Assembly: GCF_008386575.1 (NCBI RefSeq)
Contig: NZ_VUOA01000037.1
Location: 79,011-143,010 of the forward strand
DNA from: Salinarimonas soli
Lineage (GTDB): Bacteria; Pseudomonadota; Alphaproteobacteria; Rhizobiales; Beijerinckiaceae
Direction: 5' to 3'
DNA: 64,000 nucleotides
In this document: piece after piece, positions 26,003-35,418 of the stretch
Numbering within the stretch: position 1 is the stretch's first letter
Layout: each line of letters opens with the position of its first letter
The notes under the pieces: model-generated
Databases searched by the model: none
Told to the model about the DNA's origin: nothing
The model's input: only the letters and a program-made list of their open reading frames with translations
Translations under genes and position numbers: made by a program

Positions 26003-26322
26003 GGTCGGATTCCCGTTCTGCGGCAATGTCTGATACAGTGCCCCAGCGATAGGCACCATCGTCTATCGAAGCGGGACGGGGTTGCGCGCGGGGAGCTTGA
26101 CGGGGTGCTGCCGTTAAGGAAACTCGAGGGATCGGGATGACATAGGTGAAGGAGCCGGCGCCTCATTTGGGCGACAATGGTCATTCTATGTGGGAGCCGA
26201 GCGGCCCGCCTGAGGACGATTTGGGCTCATCGGGCTCGGGTATGAGCGTTGGCTCGCCGGAGCCGATGCCGCCCTCCGATGACAACGCCGGTGAAGAACC
26301 GGTCCGTGAAAGTGAGGTTTGC

Positions 26323-27087
26323 ATGAACGTCCGAGTAGCCAGCGCCACGGCGGCAAAGAGCGACGCTGTCGCCGAAGCCACTGGACCGCGTCGGAAAGCC
26401 CTCGGCCTTTCGATCCTGGATCACCTCGGTACGGAACTGCGCGGCCTTTATGCGGTCGAGACGGTTCCTCTACCCGACATCCTGACCCGCCTCCTCGAGC
26501 AGCTCGGCGACAAGGCCCCGAACCTCGACGCCGATCCCCAGCTCCGCAAGGACATCGTGGCGGCCATCCCGGGGCTCCGCGCCTTCGCGATCTCCCTGTC
26601 CGGGAACGTGGACCGGGCGGACGATCTGGTCCAGGAGACGATGCTGCGCGGCTTCGCGAACCTCGACAAGTTCCGTCCCGGCACGAGCCTTCAGGCGTGG
26701 CTCTTCACGATCCTCCGCAACCTCTTCCACAGCGAGTACCGCCGCAGGCGGCGCGAGGTGGAGGACCCCGATGGGCTGTGGGCGGGCAAGCTTGCCGTGC
26801 TGCCGGACCAGGAGCCGCACCTCAACCTGTCCGACTTCAAGAACGTCTTCGTCACCCTCTCCGACGATCAGCGCGAGGCGCTGCTTCTGGTCGGGGCCGA
26901 GGGCTTCACCTACGAGGAGGCGGCCGAGATCTGCGGCGTTCCCGTCGGAACGGTGAAGAGCCGCGTGAACCGCGCCCGCCGGCGCCTCGCCCAGCTTCTC
27001 GCCATCGACGGGGCCGAGGATCTCCAGCCCGACGAGATGATCCAGGCCGCGATCGCGAGCGGTGCGGACCGTGGGCTGAGCGGCTGA
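26323..27087 (+). CDS. EcfG-family sigma factor with N-terminal NepR-like domain
   Basis: A general-stress RNA polymerase sigma factor of 254 residues. Sigma-2 spans about 80-145 (GLRAFAISLSGNVDRADDLVQETMLR, then LQAWLFTILRNLFHSEYRRR). Sigma-4 spans about 175-230 (LSDDQREALLLVGAEGFTYEEAAEICG, VPVGTVKSRVNRARRRL). Both are very close to the EcfG (ECF15) class. Residues 29-63 read as the anti-sigma factor NepR: I31, G36, L39-R40 and Y43 in helix 1, then P49-L-P51-D52, L57-L58 and L61 in helix 2. The two normally form separate genes; here one frame covers both. The ATG at 26323 follows GTGAGG. Alternatives are an upstream GTG at 26146 (313 aa) and an internal GTG at 26557 (after AAGGA) that would release free sigma. 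Confidence 0.85.
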   Translation: MNVRVASATAAKSDAVAEATGPRRKALGLSILDHLGTELRGLYAVETVPLPDILTRLLEQLGDKAPNLDADPQLRKDIVAAIPGLRAFAISLSGNVDRADDLVQETMLRGFANLDKFRPGTSLQAWLFTILRNLFHSEYRRRRREVEDPDGLWAGKLAVLPDQEPHLNLSDFKNVFVTLSDDQREALLLVGAEGFTYEEAAEICGVPVGTVKSRVNRARRRLAQLLAIDGAEDLQPDEMIQAAIASGADRGLSG

Positions 27088-27252
27088 CGAACGGACGTTT
27101 GGACCGCTGAACCGATGCCTACGACTTTGAGGACGGCGGCGCCGCGCTGCCGTCCCGATGGCTCAAGGGCTCAGGCAAGGATGGCCAGGAGCGGCGAACT
27201 GGCTTAAGTGAGCCCAGGTTCCGGCCCCCGGGACACACCTGCGCATTGAGCC

Positions 27253-28473
27253 ATGCTCCCTTCCTCCGCCGCCGCACGCTCCCGCTTTGCCGTTTATCCG
27301 CTGCACGCGTGGGCGCTGGGCCTGGTGGCCGCTGCGATCCTGATCATCCCGACGCGAGGCTCGGTGCCATCGCTTGTCATGGCGGTGGTGACGGTCCTTG
27401 GGATCGCAGTCCTCCTCGACGGGCGAAGCCGATCCGCCCTCTCGCCGGCCATTCGCCCGCTGGCGGCCCTGCTGGCCGCGATCGTCGCCTGGCAGGGCCT
27501 CGGCGTTCTGCTCCGGGGTGATATGAACGCCGAGGATGCGGCGGCTCTCGCAAGCTCCGTTGCCATCGTCATGCTCCTTCCGGTCGCGGCCTTGGCCGCG
27601 AGGCGCGAGGGAGCCATCGGCCGATTCCTCCTCCTCCTCTTCTCCTTTGGGCTAGCAGCGGCCGTCCTGTCGCTTGCGCTCCACCTGAACGGGCAGCTCC
27701 ATGGGGGAAATCCGATCCGCAGCATTTTGGCGGAACGCTTGGTGCCGTTCGGCAGGGCCCGTCACGCCATCCTCGGCGCCGGAGGGATCGCTGCCTCGTT
27801 CCTGGCAGGCCTCGCGCTGATACGCTCCGGCGGGCTTCGCCGCACGATCGCGTTGCCGGGGCTCGCCGTGATGGCCGCCACCCTGCTCCTGACCCAGAGC
27901 CGGGGGCCGATCATCGCGCTGGCGCTCGCCACCGTGGCGCTCCTGGCGATCGATCACGTGCCCCTCAGGCGCCGAGCCCTGGCCGCGCTCGCTTTCGCGG
28001 GGGCGTGCTTTGCTCTGCCGGTCGCCCTCGTCCTCCTGGAGCCGTGGCTGACGAGCATGGTTTGCGCAGGCGGCACGGGTGTCTGCCGTCCGTCTCAGCG
28101 GCAGGACATGTGGTATGCGCTCACGGGCATGATCCGGGAGCGGCCGTGGTTCGGCTGGGGCCCTTCCTTTCGCCTCGGCGCCGACACCGTCGGTCACGCC
28201 CATAACGGGCTTCTCGGGACGGCCTTCTTCTTCGGGCTGCCGATGGCGGCCATGTTCCTCGCCGCGTTCGGCCATGCGCTCGTGCGGGGAGCAGGCCAGG
28301 CGCGTGGGCCGGTGCGGGACTTCGTGATCGGCGGGCTATGCTTCGCGGCGGGATTCATCGGGTCCGACCTGCCGAACCCGTTCGCCTTCTTCAATACTCA
28401 TTACCTCTTCCTATGGCTTCCGCTCGTCCTCGGCGTCGTCTCGGCTACCTCCGAGCAGGAAGGCCTCCCATAG
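27253..28473 (+). CDS. O-antigen ligase/polymerase family membrane protein
   Basis: A 406-residue inner-membrane protein with about 10-11 hydrophobic segments and the large periplasmic loop of the Wzy/WaaL family. The family motif is in RPWFGWGPSFRLGADTVGHAHNGLLGTAFFFG (about residues 297-328), with the His near the loop end that WaaL-type enzymes need. It joins undecaprenyl-linked sugar chains or ligates them to lipid A-core. Its 3' end overlaps the convergent glycosyltransferase by 63 nt. It marks the left end of the polysaccharide locus. Confidence 0.83.
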   Translation: MLPSSAAARSRFAVYPLHAWALGLVAAAILIIPTRGSVPSLVMAVVTVLGIAVLLDGRSRSALSPAIRPLAALLAAIVAWQGLGVLLRGDMNAEDAAALASSVAIVMLLPVAALAARREGAIGRFLLLLFSFGLAAAVLSLALHLNGQLHGGNPIRSILAERLVPFGRARHAILGAGGIAASFLAGLALIRSGGLRRTIALPGLAVMAATLLLTQSRGPIIALALATVALLAIDHVPLRRRALAALAFAGACFALPVALVLLEPWLTSMVCAGGTGVCRPSQRQDMWYALTGMIRERPWFGWGPSFRLGADTVGHAHNGLLGTAFFFGLPMAAMFLAAFGHALVRGAGQARGPVRDFVIGGLCFAAGFIGSDLPNPFAFFNTHYLFLWLPLVLGVVSATSEQEGLP

Positions 28474-29454
28474 GCGCGCCGAGCGATCCCAAGTTAGCAG
28501 GTCGCGTTGGTGGCCCGCCCCCGCGTGCAGGAGCCGCCAGAGACTGTCGTCGCGCGCCAGATGTGCCGAAAGCGCAAGGAGCTCGCCATAGCTGTTGGCG
28601 ACAAGTCCGTTGACACCGTGCTGCACCCGCTCGGAGAGGGAGCCGATGCCGAGCGTCACGACGGGCAGGCCCATGGCTTGGGCCTCGGCGGCGGCAAGGC
28701 AGAAGGTCTCGTCATGGGCGCCCGGATAGATCATCGCCCGCGCTCCGCTGTAGGCCGCCGCGAGTCCTGCCTGATCCTGCCGCGGATGGAAGACCACGCC
28801 AGCCGCACGAGCCTCCTCCGGCGTCCAGCCGACCTCCGACGCCGCCGTCCCGTAGACATGGAGCTCCGCTCGCGCCGCCCGCAACTCGCCGTTCCGCTTC
28901 CAGGCGTCCAGCGTCGGCTCCAGCCCGCGCTGGCGCTGCGACGCCCAGACGAACCGGCGGGAAGAACCGTCGGTGGGGGCGGCTTGGCGGAAGATGTCGG
29001 AGACGCCGTGCGGGATCACGGTCCGGCTTGCGAAGGGGTAGAGGCGACTCATCGCCGCTCGCGCCACCGTGCCGACGAAGACCGCGTCCGGGCGCAGCCG
29101 CACCAGCGCGCCGATGTAGCGGCGGCGGACCGCCTTCTCCAGCGCGAGCGGATTGTGCAGCCAGAGGACGCGCCGCGCCCCGGCGGGGGCGGCGCCGAGC
29201 GGGCCCGGGTCGTTGCTCGACACGAACAGGTCGGCCGGGTGCCGGCCGGCGTCGGCCAGGGGTACGTTCAGGACACCGTCGACTTCGATCGGCCCGGCCT
29301 CCTGACGTGTCGCGACCACGAGGCGGTGGCCGCGCGCGGTAAGGGCGCGAGCCAGCTCGATTGTCGTCGTCTCGATGCCCCCAAGCGCCGCAGTGCCCCA
29401 GTCGGCGAGGCTGAACCGCGTGTGCGTGGGGCAGATCAGCGTGATGCGCGCCAT
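28411..29454 (-). CDS. Glycosyltransferase family 4 protein
   Basis: A 347-residue GT-B retaining glycosyltransferase with N-terminal GGIETTTIELARALTARGHRL (about residues 24-44) and a C-terminal donor domain with GARAMIYPGAHDETFCLAAAEAQAMGLPVVTLG (about 240-272), the E-x7-E region of GT4. The ATG at 29454 follows GAGGACAACG; a longer start at 29496 is less likely. It overlaps the convergent O-antigen ligase-like gene by 63 nt. Sugar donor unknown. Confidence 0.85.
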   Translation of the reverse strand: MARITLICPTHTRFSLADWGTAALGGIETTTIELARALTARGHRLVVATRQEAGPIEVDGVLNVPLADAGRHPADLFVSSNDPGPLGAAPAGARRVLWLHNPLALEKAVRRRYIGALVRLRPDAVFVGTVARAAMSRLYPFASRTVIPHGVSDIFRQAAPTDGSSRRFVWASQRQRGLEPTLDAWKRNGELRAARAELHVYGTAASEVGWTPEEARAAGVVFHPRQDQAGLAAAYSGARAMIYPGAHDETFCLAAAEAQAMGLPVVTLGIGSLSERVQHGVNGLVANSYGELLALSAHLARDDSLWRLLHAGAGHQRDLLTWDRSARLWEAFLLGGSRDDAEDERKP

Positions 29455-29535
29455 CGTTGTCCTCGTTCCCCGCCTTGACTCTCTTTCCAGGCCCATGACA
29501 CGGGTGGCCCCGGATCGGAATGCGAAGCGAGGTGC

Positions 29536-30747
29536 ATGGTGGCGCGCGGGCGGGCGACATGGAAACGGATCATCGATCCGAAGACCTATCTGACCCGCGC
29601 CATGGTGGGCCTCGAGAGCATCGCGCCCGCCGTCACCGGAGCACTCGGCTACTACTCCATCCTGCAGCCCCCGTCACGTTTCGAGGCGCTCACCGAGGAG
29701 CGGGTCCCGAGTCCTCTCTTGCAGCCACGTTACGCGGCTGCCTTCGAGAACCTTTCCAAGGCGAATGTCGACACGCCGACAGGACAGGCCGGGCATGCGG
29801 GTCACAGGCAGGCCGGGGAGGGCGGTTCGCCGCTCGGACCGTTGCAGCCCCTTGAGACGCGGCGTGTCGCGGCGGTCCTCGCCGATGTCCTGGTTCCCGG
29901 GCACACGCTTCTCCCGGTCGACGGGCGGACGGGCCGATTGCTCTCGATCTATGGCGGCGGTCATGTGAACTGGGGCCGTGCCTACCCCGCACCGGCCTCG
30001 TTGAGGCGCGCCGCGCTGCCAGGGTTCGCCTGGGCGGTGCCGAGCGTGCACAACTATTACCACCTGCTCGTCGAGCACATTCTTCCCGTCGTCGACGAGC
30101 TGATCCGGCATCGGGAGCAGTATCGTGGCGTTCCCGTCACGGTGATCGGCTCCGAGCGGCTGCCGACGGTCAGGTTCTTCCTCGGGCTGCTCGCCGACGT
30201 CGGAATCCAAGTCGACGTCGTCGAGGCGAATGCCTTCACGACGTGGTGCCCGGAACGCTACCTCTTCTGCAAGCCCGTGAGCGCGACCGTCGAGCATTTC
30301 TACGCCTATGCCGAGGCGGTCGGCATCCTGAAGGAGGCGATCGAGCGCCGGTCCGGGAGGGTGCGGCCGTCGCGCCGAATCTACATTCCCCGGACGGGAA
30401 CCCGGATCCGGCGCCTCGCGACGGAAGAGGCGCTCGTCGAGCAACTGGCTGCGCGGGGCTTCGCGGCCTTCGGCGCCACATGGTCGAATACGGCCCAACA
30501 GGTCGAGGCTTTCATGGGGGCGCGCGAGATCGTCTCCGTCCACGGCGCCGCGCTCACGAACCTCATCTGGGCGTCACCGGAGGCTCAAGTGGTCGAGCTC
30601 TTCCCCGAGAACGCCCGCAAGACCACCTACCTTCACATGGCGGCGCAGCACGGGCAGGCTTACGCCTGCGTGATCGGCGGCCCGGAGGACGGGCGGCAAG
30701 ATTTCGGGGTTCCCGTAGAACGGGTTCTCGGAACGCTCGGAGATTGA
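29536..30747 (+). CDS. Glycosyltransferase family 61 protein (DUF563)
   Basis: A 403-residue protein with the GT61 core: PSVHNYYHLLVEHILPVVDEL (about residues 173-193), RRIYIPRTGTRIRRLATEEALV (about 276-297) and the conserved C-terminal MGAREIVSVHGAALTNLIWASPEAQVVELFP (about 324-354). GCGAGGTGC precedes the ATG. It is divergent from the GT4 gene and convergent with the dehydratase. In bacteria this family works in surface polysaccharide assembly; donor and acceptor are unknown. Confidence 0.85.
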   Translation: MVARGRATWKRIIDPKTYLTRAMVGLESIAPAVTGALGYYSILQPPSRFEALTEERVPSPLLQPRYAAAFENLSKANVDTPTGQAGHAGHRQAGEGGSPLGPLQPLETRRVAAVLADVLVPGHTLLPVDGRTGRLLSIYGGGHVNWGRAYPAPASLRRAALPGFAWAVPSVHNYYHLLVEHILPVVDELIRHREQYRGVPVTVIGSERLPTVRFFLGLLADVGIQVDVVEANAFTTWCPERYLFCKPVSATVEHFYAYAEAVGILKEAIERRSGRVRPSRRIYIPRTGTRIRRLATEEALVEQLAARGFAAFGATWSNTAQQVEAFMGAREIVSVHGAALTNLIWASPEAQVVELFPENARKTTYLHMAAQHGQAYACVIGGPEDGRQDFGVPVERVLGTLGD

Positions 30748-30771
30748 AGCTCGCGGGCGCCCCTGGCGCCT

Positions 30772-32724
30772 TCACGATGCGAGCGGGATGACCCGCTTCG
30801 GCGCGAAGTTGTGCTCACGGCGCCTGAAATCGGGAACGGCTTCCTCGAACAGCGCCTCGGCCGCGGCCCTGTCGCCTGCGTCGACCGCGCGCTCTAGGCC
30901 GCGCAGCCAGGCGTCGACCCGCGCCCGATCGGCGAAGACGGGTTTTGCCGCCATGACGCCATCGATCCCCGTGTCGGCCATGGGCTCGTCCCGCGCGAAC
31001 AGGATTTCGTTGAGCCGCTCACCGGGACGGGCTCCCGTCACCTCGATGTCGATCTCCTGGCCGGGCTCGAAGCCGGCGAGCCGGATCATCCGCTCGGCGA
31101 GCTCGTAGATGCGCACGGGCTGGCCCATCTTCAAAACGAACACGGAAGCCCGCTCGTCCTCGTTGCGCTCGCTACGCACCCGCCCCGCTCCATTCGCGTG
31201 CGAGCCTGCCGTCAGGACGAGATCGCACGCCTCGCGGACGGTCATGAAATAGCGGACCATGTCGGGGTGGGTCACCGTCACGGGGCCGCCGCGGCCGATC
31301 TGCGCCTTGAACTTCGGCACGACGGAGCCCACGGAATTCAGCACGTTGCCGAAGCGCACCGCGATCAAGCGAACGCCATCGGGGCCGCCCTGAAGCTGCG
31401 CGTCGCGAGCCTGGACGTACATCTCGGCGAAACGTTTCGTGACCCCGAGCATCGAGACCGGCTCGATCGCCTTGTCCGTGGAGATCAGGACGAAGATGCG
31501 CGCACCGCTCGCCACGGCGGCGTCCGCCGCATTGACGGAGCCGAGCACGTTCGTCTTCACGCCCTCGGCCCAGTCCTGCTCCAGGTAGGGGACGTGCTTC
31601 AGCGCCGCCGCGTGGAGCACCACGTCGGGGCGGAAATCCGCCATGACGGCGTAGAGGCGCGCCCGATCGCGGACGTCGGCGATGGCACCGCGAACGTGCG
31701 TCTCGCCCGTGTGAACGGTCGGCGACTCGAGGATGCGATGAAGGGATGGCTCGGAGTTCTCCACGATCAGGAGATCGCTCGCCCCGAACGCGACCGCGCG
31801 GGCGCAGATCTCGCTGCCGATCGAGCCCCCACCGCCCGTGACGAGGACGCGCTTGCCCTTGATGAAGGCTTCCAGGCGGCTGCGGTCGATGTTCACCGTC
31901 GGGCGCAGGAGGAGATCCTCGATCTCGAGCGGGGTGATCTCGGAGTCGCGCACCCCCTCGCTGACGCTCGCCAAGCGCGCGACGGGCAGGCCGAGGCGAC
32001 GAGCCTGGGCGAGCAGTTGCTCGGGATGGGCCTCGGGCGCGAGCGCGCTCGGGGCTGCCACGACGCGGCGGATCGCGACGCCGCGCTCCTGAAATTCCTC
32101 CGCCACCCGGGCGAGATCCTGAAACCCGCCAAGCACGGGAACACCGCGGATCGACTGCCCGTGGTCTGCCGAGCGGGGGGACAGGATACCTTTGGGCTGG
32201 AGCTTCCGCACCGACCCGGCTTCGATCGCGCGAAGCACGACCTCGATGTCGTGACCGCGCCCGAGCAGCAGGGTCGGGGTCGTCACGTCGGTCGCGTGCG
32301 AGCGCTGCGACTGGGAATATTTCAGGTAGCGGTAGGCCAGCCGGGGCGCACCGAGGAGGAAGCCCTGAACGAGCCAGTAGAGGGCGATAGCAATCTTGCC
32401 GAAGAAGAAGAGCCCGTAGAATTGCGGCGAGACCAGGATGTAGTCGAGGACGAGGAGCGTCAGGGCGAGGACGCTCACCGCCTTGAAAATATTGAACAGG
32501 TCGGGCAGTGACGCGAACCGCCATTTGGAGCGGTAGAGCGCGAAGAACCAGTAGACGAGGCCGGCATAGGCCACGAAGAACGGCAGCAGGACGGGCAGGT
32601 GCGCGGCGCGCTCGTCGAAGTTCACGCCCTCGAAGCGCACGACGAACGTCACCACGACCGCCATAACGGTCATGGCGAGATCGTGCAGGATGATGAGCGT
32701 TTTGCGAAGGTTGTTCTTGAACAT
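30772..32724 (-). CDS. Membrane-anchored nucleotide-sugar 4,6-dehydratase (CapD/WbpM family)
   Basis: A 650-residue enzyme with four N-terminal membrane segments (about residues 12-110) and two Rossmann regions. The catalytic domain begins VLVTGGGGSIGSEICARAVAFG (about residue 290) and continues with ISTDKAIEPVSMLGVTKRFAEMYVQ (about 418-442), where Met replaces the usual Tyr of the YxxxK motif, as in WbpM/FlaA1. The family converts UDP-GlcNAc to UDP-4-keto-6-deoxy sugars, precursors of QuiNAc or FucNAc. Long-form length is typical of WbpM. It lies upstream of the uronate epimerase on the same strand. Confidence 0.88.
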   Translation of the reverse strand: MFKNNLRKTLIILHDLAMTVMAVVVTFVVRFEGVNFDERAAHLPVLLPFFVAYAGLVYWFFALYRSKWRFASLPDLFNIFKAVSVLALTLLVLDYILVSPQFYGLFFFGKIAIALYWLVQGFLLGAPRLAYRYLKYSQSQRSHATDVTTPTLLLGRGHDIEVVLRAIEAGSVRKLQPKGILSPRSADHGQSIRGVPVLGGFQDLARVAEEFQERGVAIRRVVAAPSALAPEAHPEQLLAQARRLGLPVARLASVSEGVRDSEITPLEIEDLLLRPTVNIDRSRLEAFIKGKRVLVTGGGGSIGSEICARAVAFGASDLLIVENSEPSLHRILESPTVHTGETHVRGAIADVRDRARLYAVMADFRPDVVLHAAALKHVPYLEQDWAEGVKTNVLGSVNAADAAVASGARIFVLISTDKAIEPVSMLGVTKRFAEMYVQARDAQLQGGPDGVRLIAVRFGNVLNSVGSVVPKFKAQIGRGGPVTVTHPDMVRYFMTVREACDLVLTAGSHANGAGRVRSERNEDERASVFVLKMGQPVRIYELAERMIRLAGFEPGQEIDIEVTGARPGERLNEILFARDEPMADTGIDGVMAAKPVFADRARVDAWLRGLERAVDAGDRAAAEALFEEAVPDFRRREHNFAPKRVIPLAS

Positions 32725-32868
32725 GATGCCGGCCGGATAGGGGCGGGGTATCGGTCGGAAGCGCTCGGGTTGTCAATGTCGGGACTGACGCTGACGGGAG
32801 AGGCCCCGGTGCTTCAGCTCGGCCTGTTACTGCGCGCGCGGGCCCCTGCGACGGCAAAGCGCGCTCGT

Positions 32869-33891
32869 TCAGGTCCGGTAATGGTCGCGGTACCATTCGA
32901 CGAAGCGGCGCACGCCCTCGCCGACCGGGGTCGACGGCTTATAGCCCGTGAGCCCCTCGAGGAGGTCGGGTGCGGCCGATGTCGCGCGGACGTCACCCTT
33001 CTGCATCGGGAGCATGATTCGCTCGGCCTTGAGGTCGAGGGCATCCTCCATGGCATCGATGAAGGCCAGCAGGCCGACAGGCTGCCCGCCGCCGATATTT
33101 ACCACCCGGAACGGACCGGCCGGAGATAAGGAATCGAAGGCTCCACAGGGTTCGCCCGCTGCCGGAGGTGTCTCGATGAGGCGGGCGATCGCCTCGATGA
33201 GATCGTCGATATAGGTGAAGTCCCGCTCCATGCGGCCCTCGCCATAGACCTCGATCGGCTCGCCGCTCAAGGTGGCGCGGACGAACTTGAACAGGGCCAT
33301 ATCGGGCCGGCCCCACGGGCCGTAGACCGTGAAGAACCGAAAGGCGGTGGTCGGCAGGCTCCAGAGATGGGCGTAGGAATGCGCCATGGCCTCCGTCGCC
33401 TTCTTGGTGGCGGCGTAGAGCGTCATCGGATAGTCGGCCCGGTCGGTCTCCCGGAACGGCATCGCCTCATTGGCGCCGTAGACGGAGCTCGTCGAGGCGA
33501 GAAGAAAATGCCTTGGCTTCAGCCGGCGAACGCCCTCCATCACGTTGAAGGTGCCGACGAGGTTGGCATCCACATAGGCGCGCGGGTTCTCCAGGGAGTA
33601 GCGCACACCCGCCTGGGCCGCGAGATGGACCACCACGTCAGGCGCGCATTCGTCGAACACGTGCTGGAGGGCCCCGTCGTCCTCGAGCATGATCTCGTGG
33701 GCGACGAACGCGTTCGAGCGCGCCAGGACGGCATGCCGGGCCTCTTTCAAGGAGACGTCGTAATAGGGTGTCATCCCATCGACACCTGTCACAAGCCAGC
33801 CGTCCGCCAGCAGCCGCCGGGCGAGGTGGAAGCCGATGAAGCCGGCGGTGCCGGTGATCAGGGCCTTGCGGGGCGTCGCTATGTCGGACAT
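32869..33891 (-). CDS. NAD-dependent epimerase, UDP-glucuronate 4-epimerase type
   Basis: An extended SDR of 340 residues. The Rossmann motif is [19 protein letters not shown] (about residues 14-32), followed by [19 protein letters not shown], a sequence hallmark of UDP-glucuronate 4-epimerases. The catalytic pair is YAATK in [20 protein letters not shown] (about 152-171), and [18 protein letters not shown] (about 190-207) is also typical. It would make UDP-galacturonate for the polysaccharide. It follows the photolyase and precedes the dehydratase on the minus strand. Confidence 0.88.
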   Translation of the reverse strand: MSDIATPRKALITGTAGFIGFHLARRLLADGWLVTGVDGMTPYYDVSLKEARHAVLARSNAFVAHEIMLEDDGALQHVFDECAPDVVVHLAAQAGVRYSLENPRAYVDANLVGTFNVMEGVRRLKPRHFLLASTSSVYGANEAMPFRETDRADYPMTLYAATKKATEAMAHSYAHLWSLPTTAFRFFTVYGPWGRPDMALFKFVRATLSGEPIEVYGEGRMERDFTYIDDLIEAIARLIETPPAAGEPCGAFDSLSPAGPFRVVNIGGGQPVGLLAFIDAMEDALDLKAERIMLPMQKGDVRATSAAPDLLEGLTGYKPSTPVGEGVRRFVEWYRDHYRT

Positions 33892-33958
33892 GGGCCTCTC
33901 CGGATAGGGGCAGCGTTAGCCCCAGCCGGCCGCCCCCGCAAGCTGCTGCCTGGGGCGC

Positions 33959-35338
33959 TCAGGCCCGTTCCGCCGCGGCAAGCCGCTCGACCGTCGCCAC
34001 ATAGGCGTCGGCGTCGAACTTCTTAAGCGAGGCCTTGCCCATCGAGCGCACGTTGCCGAAGACCGGCTGTGGGCCCCAGGGCCTGTCATGGAGACCGAAG
34101 ATCCAGGTGACGTTGGTGAAGGAGTTGGCGTCCCGCCCGTCGAGGAAGTAGCGGTTGTTCAGGCGCAGGCACGTGTCGAAGGCTTCCTCGGGGGAGGGGG
34201 ACCACTCGAGGATCTTCTTTCCCCAGTACATGCGCATGTGGTTGTGCATATAGCCCGTCTCGCGCATCTCCATCATACCGGCGTTCCAGTACCGGTCGTG
34301 GGTCAGCCCGAGCTCGAACTGCTCGCGGGTGTAGAGGTAAGGCCGCGGGTCGGTGCGATGCGCGTCGAGGGTTTTGCGGGCCCAGCCGGGCGCCGCCTCG
34401 TAGCGGTCGTAAGCCGGCTCGTAGAAGACGTGGTTCATGGCAAGCTCGCGCCGCACCACGAGCTCCTCGACATAGGCCGCCTTGTCGTCCGCGTCGCCGG
34501 ACGAGGCGCCCCGCACCTCAAGGGCGAGCCAGAGGGGAGAGACCTGGCCATAGTGGAGGTAGGGGCTCATGTGGGAAGCGGCGCCGGCCTCCGGCACGCT
34601 CCGGTTCTTCGCATAGGCCTCGAAGCCGGCGTCGAGATAGGCACGCAGGCGCTCGACCGCGGCATGCGTGCCACCCTTGAAGCGGCGAACGGGCTTGACC
34701 GCGTGGTCGATGTCCAGGGCGGCGAGCGCCGCCGGGATGTCGCTCAGGTCGATGTCACCCCGGACCGCCAACCCGTCCGCCGGGCGGGCGACGGGGCGTT
34801 CGTCCATGGCCTCGAAGTAGGGCTCCCAGATCCGCTTGAGCTTCGGCCGGAGCGTCCGGGCGCCGATCTCGTGCTTGGGAGAGGCGACCTCCACGGGCAC
34901 CACGACATCACCCTCGACCTGGACGAGGCGCCGATCGATGCGAGCCGCGAGGCCCGCCCGCCACGCTATCTGCGGCTTGAGATAGCCGCGGTCGCAGACG
35001 ACCAGAGCCGCGTGTCGTGACAGAGCCAGCGCGACCTCGTCGGGCGCGCCGCGCCGGATCACGAAGGCGATGCCCCGAGCCCGAAGGGCGCGCTCCACCT
35101 CGGCCAATCCCTCGAGCAGGAACGCATAGTGCCGGGCATTCGCTTCCGGGTAACCGTCGGTCAGGCCGAAGGCGACGAGGACGGGGAGGCCACGGCGGTT
35201 CGCCTCTTCGACGGCGAGTTCGAGGGCCGGGTTGAGGCGGGCGCGCTGCGACTGCTGCATCCAGTACAGAACATAGCGGCCATCATCCCGGGAAGGCGCC
35301 TCGTTGAGGATCTTGATGCGGGTGGGCTGAATCGTCAT
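33959..35338 (-). CDS. phr: Class II CPD photolyase
   Basis: A FAD-dependent light-driven repair enzyme for cyclobutane pyrimidine dimers, 459 residues, normal for class II. The N-terminal antenna domain has YVLYWMQQSQRARLNPALELA (about residues 22-42). The FAD domain has SHMSPYLHYGQVSPLWLALEV (about 254-274), ELVVRRELAMNHVFYEP and the class II signature YMHNHMRMYWGKKILEW (about 362-378). It has no evident link to the sugar genes around it and is probably a native gene caught within the locus. Confidence 0.95.
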   Translation of the reverse strand: MTIQPTRIKILNEAPSRDDGRYVLYWMQQSQRARLNPALELAVEEANRRGLPVLVAFGLTDGYPEANARHYAFLLEGLAEVERALRARGIAFVIRRGAPDEVALALSRHAALVVCDRGYLKPQIAWRAGLAARIDRRLVQVEGDVVVPVEVASPKHEIGARTLRPKLKRIWEPYFEAMDERPVARPADGLAVRGDIDLSDIPAALAALDIDHAVKPVRRFKGGTHAAVERLRAYLDAGFEAYAKNRSVPEAGAASHMSPYLHYGQVSPLWLALEVRGASSGDADDKAAYVEELVVRRELAMNHVFYEPAYDRYEAAPGWARKTLDAHRTDPRPYLYTREQFELGLTHDRYWNAGMMEMRETGYMHNHMRMYWGKKILEWSPSPEEAFDTCLRLNNRYFLDGRDANSFTNVTWIFGLHDRPWGPQPVFGNVRSMGKASLKKFDADAYVATVERLAAAERA

Positions 35339-35418
35339 GAGCCATCTGGACCGGTGGGGCAGGGGGAGAAAGGGCGGGAAGCGAGCGCGTCAATCCGGCT
35401 ACGACATCCCGCCGCAGC

